DNA of 64,000 nucleotides from Gnetum montanum (lineage: Eukaryota; Streptophyta; Gnetopsida; Gnetales; Gnetaceae), in the NCBI GenBank assembly GCA_015680685.1, contig MNCI01004656.1, positions 2,299,290 to 2,363,289 of the forward strand, in the 5' to 3' direction. The position numbers and the translations under genes are program-made. Position 1 is the first letter of the stretch. Each line of letters begins with the position of its first letter. Below are positions 56,489 through 64,000 of this stretch, in pieces. The notes beneath the pieces are model-generated. The model ran no database searches and had not been told where the DNA came from. It was given only the letters and a program-made list of their open reading frames with translations.

Positions 56489-57092
56489 TATCACATCCCC
56501 ATTCTCAAATGATGCAGTTGCCTAATGAAGGTGGTGTTTTTTCATAACAAGTGTTATTGTAATTTTAACAAGACCCAAAAAGGGTAGTGGTTAAGACTAG
56601 AAAGGGCATGTTGTAATAATGGATGTGTCTCTTCAGGAATTTTTGGGCATTTGATGTAAGGCATTTATACTTGGGGTTAGAGTTTGTGCTAGCATGGGAA
56701 TGGCGGAGCTAGTACAAGCAAGTCATAGGGTGGCGGAGCCGGTATAGGCAAGTCACAGGAAGCTAGGTGAAGTGGGATAGGAAGGGCACTAGCTCACCCT
56801 TCTGGCTAGGTTATAAGCCTAATTGTGGTGGCAATCCTAGATTGCCTCTAAGGGATAAATGCCAAAGGAAGAAAACCCCAAGGAAAAACTCTCAGAGCAC
56901 GAGCTGGATATAATTTTCCATATTAATAAAGCATTCTTTTCTTTCTTTTTTTGCATTTTTTCTATTTTTTTCTTTATACATAATGTTAAATATCATTTAT
57001 ATTTTGCATTGGTATATTTTCTTTATATCCATAATGTCTAATATATCATATATTTGACGTTTTTCATGACATCCAGGGACAAGATGTCACAC
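56489..57092 (+). repeat. Element E 3' LTR
   Basis: It is 604 bp, TATCACATCCCC to AAGATGTCACA, aligned with the split 5' LTR. The start has TA for TG. Differences between the copies are scattered and mostly transitions, so E is not recent. Confidence 0.85.
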
Positions 57093-57475
57093 TACCTAAG
57101 GAGGGAATGAAACTTATGCAGATTCGTGTGTCAAAGTGTTGTATTTATAGGCTGCACACATCTTGTGATATCATATCTATGATGATGTAGCATGTGCTAC
57201 GATATTGAATAAATGACATCATACATACAATATTGTTAGTGGACAAAAATTAAATTTATCAAATAGATGCAGCATTGCACCTACAAAATTATAGTTGTGA
57301 CATAGCATCTATGACATAGTAGCCAATTGAGATGAACCAATAGGGATGCTACAATGCATATGCAATTTAGCATCTATGATATCTTAGCCAACTAATGATT
57401 TATCATATACCTAAAGAGATATCATAGTTATGATCTTACTATTGGAAAATAACTACATACTGAAGCTTCCAAATA
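57093..57475. other. Unassigned AT-rich block right of element E
   Basis: It holds TGTATTTATAGGCTGCACAC (57140) and repeated GATATCATATCTATGATG and TAGCATCTATGATATC phrases. This resembles a decayed LTR U3 of the C/D type (TATA box plus GATATC palindromes), but no boundary can be given. It does not continue element B. Confidence 0.35.
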
Positions 57476-57479
57476 GAGT

Positions 57480-58520
57480 AGATAATAGGTGATCAAAGAA
57501 AAATTCAAATAAAAAAAATAAAGTAGACAAAGTAGGGTGATCATCAAGAATGACCTCATTGATACCTAGTTGAAATTTGTTACAAATTCTAGATGTCCAT
57601 TTCCAAACATGTTGACCAACAGGATACTTAGAAAAACATGAGAAAACTAGTCTTCACTTCTAGAAAGAGAATATTGAGAAGAAACATTTCCCATATGTTT
57701 AAGACAAGTGCCAATATAAAGACCTTGATTAATAAGGCACCATAAAAAAGTATGATGTTTAGAAAAGGTAGAAGCTCTTCAAATATCTTTTACTTTCCTC
57801 ATCTAAAAATATAATGATAATTGCATTTTCTATGCATTATTAAATTTGCTATGAATAAAATCATTCTTTGTAATAATATCATAAAAAAATTTTAAATTAA
57901 AAAGAAAAACATATCTATCATCCTTCTAAAAAATATGTTAAAAAGTTTAATTTAAATTGTTATAAACTTTAATTAAATTCTTGAGATTAAAACTTAAAAT
58001 TTTAAACTCATTTTACCTTTTCTATTCAAACCATAAAGGCTAGAAGCTCCATTCCATGTAATTCATTTATGATACATATGTAGACAAGAAAATGTAGTGA
58101 TATCAAATCTACTTCAAGTGGTACACAATTTAGATGCATTAATAGCCGAAGTTCCTTCATTAAAAGGAAGCCACCATGGGCTAATTTTCTTAAGCATATC
58201 TTATAAAACTATAATATGATTGTAATTCCAATATGTACAAATTTTGAATCATGTCTTTCACATTTGTTTAAGAATTGAATATCCAAGAATAGAAATGGCT
58301 TGAGGAAAAAGAAAATAGTGAAGAAAGTTATTAGAATACAAACTATTATCATTCTTAGGTTTGTCATGCATAAGTTTGTTTCTTAAAAGAAGCATCTAAA
58401 TATGATCTTTATTAATGCACTTTGCAATTCATTTTGTAGCAAGAGAGATACCATGATTATAATAATTAATGAGGCAAAGTTCATCTTTCTTGCTACTAAT
58501 GCGAATATCCTAAGTAACTC
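57480..58520 (-). pseudogene. LINE reverse transcriptase, C-terminal part
   Basis: Minus-strand frames read in order LLNYYNHGISLATKWIA-like sequence, then SILGYSILKQM and ISPWWLPFNEG. After about 300 bp of decay comes KHHTFLWCLINQGLYIGTCL, SSQYSLSRSED and LVNMFGNGHLEF. The last part fits the zinc-binding domain after RT in plant LINEs (FLW..L......L..RG, C..C....E...HLF..C......W), with its cysteines mostly lost. Many stops are present. It marks an old non-LTR insertion. Confidence 0.5.
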
Positions 58521-58539
58521 TAGAAAAATCTTTTTTTAA

Positions 58540-60482
58540 TGTTAGTGTAGTCATAGTAGGCAATGTAGTCATAGTCTCTATGGGTGTCTGAGCTATAAAA
58601 CTAACATTCACCATGAAGTCTAAGTCGACTAGGTTGGCCACCATAGTGTCCTACAAGCTACAATGTGCAAAGGTGGTATCTCAATGTTTTTCCAAGGCAC
58701 TAAGTGTATTTGGATGCAATGGTGCTAGTGCCAAGATAATCACTACTAAATGAGAACGCTTACCAAGTGCATCAAAATGAAAAATACTAAATGCAAATGC
58801 CAACCCCTAAAATGTGAATCATGGGGGTATTTATAAGCTTAGGGTTGATATGAAGTGTAAATCGGGTACCATGTGGTAGAGGGATAGGTGAGGCTATGCT
58901 GACCCTAGCTACACTCCTACTAGAGCACAATGGTGCCATGATCTGGTGTAACCAAATGGACTCTAAGACTGTTGGAGTATCACTATGTTGTCAAGACTAC
59001 ACGTGCTAGAGTCAAAAAGACCATAATGTACCTACAAATAGTGCAAAACAATGAAATTTGGAGGCTATACTCTACGACTATGCTCTTTCCTCTTTCAAGT
59101 GGGGTTATGTGTAAGTACATTCTAGGATAAATGGGGAGTGAAAAAGGAGTTCAAATCACTAATCTTGCTTACTGGAGGAGTGCTAGAACTAAGATGAAGG
59201 CCTGTGCTAAGCTTTGATAGATTTTGGAGGCAATCCTACATTACTACACCAGATACACTCTAGTGTGTAACCTGACAGTTAGGAAAATTCTATGAAAATC
59301 GAAGTGCAGTGATAGCTATGTTTTGGTGCATAGCAGGAAAAGTGAAAGCCTAGCATTGACACTTAAAAAAAATTGGAAAAACTTGTAGTCATCATCAAGG
59401 CTATGCTAGCTATGCTTTGAAGCATAGTAGGAGGGGTAGCTCTAGGAGTTAGAAAATTTGCCAAATCCCTCTTCCATGTTGAGCTAGCTTGACAGCTTCT
59501 AGCTTGACACTATAGCAAAACTGGCCATTGAAGTGCATGCTATGCTAGCTATTATTTAGAGCATAGAAAAGAGAGTGGGAGTGTATCATAACACATAAAA
59601 GTATTCTTGCAACTACTTTTTTCACTTAGAAAATTTTTGCAAATATGGTTCTATGCTTCATGCTATGCTGACTATGCTCTAGAGCATAGTCCGAGTAGTG
59701 GAAGCATGGGTGGAACACTTAGTACAAATTTACCTCATATTGACACTTAAATAAATTTGTAGTCAAGGTGCTGTTGCCTGAATTTTGTGGTATTTCATTA
59801 GCCCCTCTTTGTTGATGTTTTGAGGAGTGGCCTAAGAGACATTAACAAAGAATCTGAAACACCATAGTAGACATGGCACCAACATCACTCGTTGGTACCC
59901 AACTAGATGGCACTTCACTAGGCTCATGAGTGCTAAGTGATATGGTATGCTAAAGGTAATGGATGTAGGAAATTAGCTTGGGATAGAAAGGGAATGAGAT
60001 GCAAATGATGTATTGTGCTCCAAGATGCAGGGTTAGCATAGTTGACAATGATCATGGCACCAAGGTGGCTTGTTGCTAAAATGATGACCTCTTGCTAGAA
60101 TGTTTGTGAGAAAGTCATTACCCATAGCACCAGAATTGATTACCCTTGACATGTCGGCCTATCATTAGAGTGCTTATAAGAAGGCCAATGTGAATTCAAG
60201 GTTGGACTAGTTGCCAAATTGTGGCTTTGCTAGATTTTTTTCGAGGACATGTTTCACCCCTTTTCTTTACTTTTATTTTTTTAGCAAAATGCTAGCTACA
60301 AGATGCTTATCGTCAAGTGGACTACATGCCACTTGATGGGATTTGCTTAGAGGTAACTACATCACATCTATAGGATAGGTGTTTCCTCCACAAGCTGAGT
60401 TATGTTACATTTTCTTAGGCTTTGACCAACACATAGAGGCTTCCCATGGGATGAGTTGTGTTACATCCATCATGGGTTCTAT
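58540..60482 (-). mobile_element. LTR-like block F, inverted relative of the Y LTR
   Basis: On the minus strand it follows 1430-3480. ACCCATGATGGATGTAACAC starts it, CTCCTCAAAACATCAACAAA corresponds to 2090, and the TATA region at about 58820-58835 corresponds to 3259. No pol is attached on either side, so it may be a solo LTR or a fragment. The edges are approximate. Confidence 0.5.
59300..59760. repeat. Array of about 80-150 bp units in block F
   Basis: The core GCTATGCTAGCTATGCTTTGAAGCATAG, an inverted repeat, or a variant recurs near 59320, 59400, 59550 and 59665. In between are GAAAATTTGCCAAAT-type phrases that also occur in the 139-bp units at 2250-2815. It is thus the divergent counterpart of that U3 array. 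Confidence 0.6.
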
Positions 60483-60489
60483 GGTTAAC

Positions 60490-61600
60490 TAAAAGAAGGG
60501 TGCCATGTGCATCAGAGAAGCTTGTAGAGAAGTGTTGGCAACCGTTTGGGACGCGACCGCCAATGAGTGTCCTCGAACAGGATTTAGGTGTCTGCTGGTC
60601 TCTGGCAACACCAAGGCCCAGATACCTCCAAATAAAATTAGTAGTTAATGTGAGTATGTGTGTGTGCTATTGCGGCGTGCAGTTGTGAGAAATGTAACGA
60701 TTGCGTTGCGTGTAAACTACAAATGACTTACTTTAAAGAGATTCAGCCAACTTTGCCAAGTACTGTGAGTTGTTGAAAATTTCCTATTTTGTTCAACTAC
60801 CTAGTCTACGCGGTCCTTATAATACCTACTTGTAACAAATAAAATTTTGCAAAAACATTTGAGCACAACTCCGCAATCTACTCCTAATTTTCCCTAGAGA
60901 AAGAGATAGTTCCACAAGAAAACTAGAAATAGAGCAAGATTCGATGGAAATAAGCAGAAAAGAAAAGAAAGCAGATTTGTGTAGACCTCAAATATTTAAA
61001 CAAGGTAAAATGACACGAGTAAAAACTTCGCAATAAAGCTATCCCAAATTCAATATCTACGAATTGTTCTAACTTCCAAGGCTCAAACAAGCAATATCTT
61101 CAAGACAATCCTATTATGCTACCAAAAATTGCTGTGTAAACTACTACGTACGAGACTCCATTTTGACTAGATAATAGATGTCAATGATTGCATTCAAATA
61201 GAACCTTTAAAAGACTTGAAAATTTCTGATTGAAAAACCACGGGAATTCACTTTAAACATAAAAAGAAGCTATTCTAGTCCCATCAAAATACCAAAGATT
61301 CTTTGAACCCTCTCGACTACTGAATTGTTCAACGGCGTGACTACAAACAGAGGCTCTCTTACAACAATCCCAATAGCAGTTACCACACGTTGCACAATAA
61401 TGAAATTTAGTACTAAAATGCTCTTAAGGCTTTTAAACACAAGCGCTTCTATGGAAAAATTTTAATAGAAATTTCTATCGGGCAACAAGAACAATAAGAA
61501 CAATCTAAAAATCCCAAAATTACTTGCCAATGATGATACTATGTAAACCACTAGCTAAATAGTTTAAACAAAAAAAATGAAATGCATAACTCACAGGACC
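60490..61600. other. Low-copy-looking sequence, no gene assigned
   Basis: The first 230 bp keep many CpG sites (GGGACGCGACCGCC at 60549, TTGCGGCGTGC at 60669), unlike the decayed elements. An open frame at 60458-60688 straddles the end of F and is not convincing. The rest is AT-rich without motifs. Confidence 0.35.
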
Positions 61601-61619
61601 ATGACAAAGAGGTTGAAAT

Positions 61620-61812
61620 CTTTATTCTAGCAAGCCATCTTGCAAGCAACCGTTCACGATTTCTTTACAAATCTTCCAAGATCCCAAGTGTGATGTGTGA
61701 GATCCAATATGATGATGTATGAGACCTCCCAAAAGTCCCAATGTGATGATATTCCCCCTTCATCTCCCCTTTTCTTTTTCCACCTTGAAGCCTTTTTATA
61801 GGCTTCAAAGGT
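61620..61812 (-). promoter_or_regulatory. LTR-like promoter with palindrome and poly(A) signal
   Basis: At 61782-61810 the sequence CCTTGAAGCC TTTTTATA GGCTTCAAAGG (shown in parts) is an inverted repeat enclosing a minus-strand TATAAAAA. About 170 bp downstream on the minus strand AATAAAGATTTC (61619-61630) could be a poly(A) signal. This spacing suits the R region of an LTR. No boundaries or partner were found. Confidence 0.35.
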
Positions 61813-61859
61813 AGTTACATATGCAAAAATATCTTACCTAACTTCTCTCCTAAGTGACT

Positions 61860-62455
61860 TGCCCAACAAGTTAGGGAGTATTTAACTTAGGAAGTTAGGG
61901 AATAGATAAATATTGCTTTTGAAAACTAATTTCAACAATTTCATATAATTGTTCACAAGTATAGCCTCAATAATCTTTGCTTTTAGATTTGAAGAATGCT
62001 TATGGAGCTCTTAGTGTTTTAATAAACAAGGTGATAATACAATATCTACCTTGGCATAAATATTGTTGATGCCTTATTCTTAAATATTTTATGTACATTG
62101 GTACTCTAGTGAAAATGACCGAAAAAAAAATCAAATTTGAAACTCCAAGCCCGAATGCAAAGGCACTAGGCCTGGAACAGTTATCAAACATTTCTGAAAT
62201 ATCCTACTTCTGCTCGGAATCATTAGCAACTACCACTGTTGGAGAAGGCTTGGCCGCTGCATCCAGCATCGTTGCTACGTTCGGTTGCTGAGACAAAATC
62301 TGGAAACAAAAGTGATTCATTGAAAAGATAGCCCTGATCATAGGGTTTCGGTTGCCTGAAACTATTTTATTTTGCCCCAAATTCGCTAGGGCTTCCTGCG
62401 TCTTCATATTCCTGCAAATCATTCTTTAAACTTTCGGCCATTGATTTCAGGGTTT
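61860..62455. other. Upstream region of the candidate small gene
   Basis: It changes from AT-rich to CpG-bearing sequence at about 62150. Overlapping frames on both strands (62091-62291 plus; 62204-62422 minus) have no motif that I recognise. It may include promoter and 5' leader of the candidate at 62463, or an exon of a minus-strand gene. Confidence 0.3.
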
Positions 62456-62462
62456 AGGGAAA

Positions 62463-62743
62463 ATGCATCGTAGATCTGAGTATCAGAGAATACAGCATCA
62501 GGTAAGGTAGGTTAGTAACGGCTTGAAAATATTTTGTGTAGTGCACATCGCACGGTTTCGTAATTCCTTCAGCACCTCCTACTGCTGCGGTAGAGCCTTT
62601 CTTCTTTTTTAAATTTAATGGCGAAGGTTCAGTGGCATGGAATCTGCATGGAGGTCTTGTTGGCTCCGTTTGCCCTGGCATGGGTGACCATCGCTGCTTA
62701 TGGTTTGCTATTTTTCTATCGCTCTAAAAAAATGAAATGCTGA
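62463..62743 (+). CDS. Candidate small membrane protein gene, two exons
   Basis: I do not recognise this gene. Exon 1 would be 62463-62501 (MHRRSEYQRIQHQ), ending CAG|GTAAGG, a near-perfect splice donor. Exon 2 would be 62633-62743, after TTCTTCTTTTTTAAATTTAATGGCGAAGGTTCAG|TGG (described by its ends), in the same phase. It encodes WHGICMEVLLAPFALAWVTI then AAYGLLFFYRSKKMKC and a stop. Total about 49 residues with one membrane helix (about 20 residues) followed by a basic RSKK end. Alternatively exon 2 is used unspliced from ATG 62618 (MAKVQWHGICMEV), 41 residues. A strong acceptor-like tract (TTCTTCTTCCTATTTTTTAG, to 62770) follows, so further exons are possible (open to 62940: NGFSELRGEAHISVVGGRRI). 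CpG-bearing composition suggests it is not a decayed repeat. Confidence 0.3.
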
Positions 62744-62944
62744 TGTCTGCTTCTTCTTCCTATTTTTTAGAAACGGGTTCTCTGAGTTACGCGGCGAGGC
62801 ACACATTAGCGTTGTTGGAGGCAGGCGAATCAACTGCGTAAAACTTGAATTCGAATGTGAGTCCCTCTTCTTTGAATTTGTGTCCCTGCAAAAGAAATTT
62901 TGGCACAACGTGGCCAGTAGAGATGCCACTAATTTGGGGTAAAA

Positions 62945-63635
62945 ATAACAATTGATTTTATGTGAAATAGAAAGCCATTTCAGGGCAGAAACCCTTGCAT
63001 TCTTCTGCGTTGGAATTAACGTGATTCCTGTGATTCCTGTAAACAAAAACTAGCATTCTTCTGGAGTGTTTTTCTTTCTTTGCAACAACCTCATCCATCT
63101 TTCCCCATCGTGTTTGGTGGCTGGAACTATTTTTGTGCCTTTCTCTTTTTTTTTGTTTTGTTTTTGCAGTAAAACATTACCCAAACCTTACAATATTGAC
63201 TTTGATATTTCTCCTTGATGCATCGATAACCCTTTCCAAATTTCGTTTTCCAAAGGAGAATGATGAATTTTTCTTTCCTTGATGTCATCATTTGAAATTG
63301 TCAAATACTCTACCTCCATTTAATAATTTTCTACATGAAACTTTCAAGTATTAAAACATCAATAAGGCACACCCATCATATATTTTTGCTTTGCTGCTTC
63401 ATGGAATGGCTAAATGTGCCAACATTTCTACCCCCTTAAAAGCTTGAAGAAATTTATGCCTCATTTTGAAACTAAAACATACTAAAATTTTCATTGAATT
63501 TTTACATTCAAAATAAATCTTTTTTGAGGAAAATTCCCATTTAAAATAAGGTGTGATGGGACAAAAACCTCATTCCTAAGAAAAATAAAATACTGTACAT
63601 CATCAAGTCCTTCATGGGCTATTCTTGGGATGGAA
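62945..63635. other. Unassigned region, no gene seen
   Basis: This is mostly AT-rich sequence with T-rich runs at 63140-63165. Frames at 62708-63046 on the minus strand contain no known motif. Nothing else was recognised. Confidence 0.35.
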
Positions 63636-63639
63636 ACTG

Positions 63640-64000
63640 AATTGTGAGGGTTACCCTAGCGGGAATCCTCATCTCTTTCACCATTTCATAGGAGATTTCT
63701 GATGTGATAAAGGCAGTCTTGTTGTTCTCTAGCTTGGTGGAGCTCTCACCTTGATCTACTGGAGGTTTCTCCTCGGTACTTTTCTCATTTTCCTTCTCGG
63801 ATGAGCTCTTTTGTTCTTCTCCATTAAGTCCTTCATTCTCATCTTGAGAGACAAAAGCTTCTCCCCATCCCCATGATGACTCTTCATAGTTTGGTGGCTC
63901 TTCTCCTTTTTCTTCTTCTTTGGAACAATCTTGATATCACCTCCAAACATTGGAATCTATATCCAAACCTTTAGTAAGAAAAGAAAATTCATCGGATAGC
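63640..64000 (-). pseudogene. Acidic coding remnant at the window edge
   Basis: One minus-strand frame is open from about 63920 down to 63640. It encodes acidic, Ser/Glu/Lys-rich sequence (YQDCSKEEEKGEEPPNYEES, SWGWGEAFVSQDENEG, then KEMRIPARVTLTIQFPSQE). Upstream the frame continues to the window edge with one TGA in between. The regular codon pattern suggests real coding ancestry, either an exon of a gene entering from the right or a retroelement Gag end. I cannot name the family. Confidence 0.3.

Larger units (their letters stand above)
44670..57092 (+). mobile_element. Element E: chromovirus-type LTR element carrying host gene parts
   Basis: The 5' LTR is 44670-45196 plus 52191-52269 (split by D). 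The primer site is at 52272, the polypurine tract at about 56470-56483 and the 3' LTR at 56489-57092. Without D the element is about 5.4 kb. LTR ends TGTTACATCCCC and GATGTCACA, an initiator-Met primer site, and TTCGAGGACGAA-like sequence before the polypurine tract are typical of plant chromoviruses. No gag or pol is seen. The inside carries a GC-rich first exon of a nuclear gene and a CCR4-like copy, both in the sense direction. No target duplication is visible (GTTGT on the left, CTACC on the right). Confidence 0.75.

Overview
The window looks like intergenic DNA from a large, repeat-rich plant nuclear genome. A gymnosperm such as a conifer is my best guess, but that is inference. The reasons are wall-to-wall, heavily decayed Ty3/gypsy retrotransposons nested in each other, AT-rich sequence in which most coding frames are broken by stops of the C-to-T type, a LINE remnant, and one island of undecayed GC-rich sequence with an N-terminus of plant type. 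No bacterial-style operon, rRNA, tRNA gene or CRISPR array is visible.

Layout. 1-3480 is the 3' end of a plus-strand Tat-like gypsy element (here Y). 4636-9809 and 22950-27110 belong to a minus-strand Tat-like element or its neighbours (Z). Z is split by a minus-strand Athila-like element (A, 9810-22944) inserted inside its reverse transcriptase (RT). 27960-44669 is a second minus-strand Athila-like element (B). B is split inside its integrase by a third (C, 34171-42879, flanked by a perfect 5-bp ATAAG duplication) and cut off in its RT by element E. E (44670-57092, plus strand) has chromovirus-type LTRs, an initiator-Met-tRNA primer site and a polypurine tract. It has no gag or pol. It carries the first exon of a nuclear gene, probably an FHA/AAA-ATPase, and a retrocopy-like CCR4 deadenylase. 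The 5' LTR of E is split by a fourth Athila-like element (D, 45197-52185, perfect ATTGG duplication). 57093-60482 holds a LINE remnant and an inverted relative of the Y LTR. 60490-64000 is lower-copy sequence with one candidate small gene.

The Athila-like elements form a comparative set. A and B have pol plus a large ORF of about 900 codons downstream of pol, in the env position. C has gag and that ORF but no protease, RT or integrase. D has gag and protease only. In A, B and C, but not visibly in D, an internal copy of the LTR promoter (a TATA box next to the same family-specific palindrome or repeat as in that element's own LTR) lies 440-480 bp upstream of the env-position ORF. In B and C an AG preceded by a pyrimidine-containing tract directly abuts its start codon. 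I read this as a dedicated second promoter, and perhaps a splice site, for that ORF. This is the most interesting observation in the window.

Other notable structures are a degenerate tandem array of about 16 units of about 189 bp (24.2-27.1 kb), shorter arrays inside the LTRs of the Tat-like elements, and a 107-bp exact duplication around a single N in the left LTR of C that is probably an assembly artefact. Boundaries of the Y, Z and F LTRs and all domain edges are approximate. Those of A, C, D and E are placed to the base from terminal motifs.
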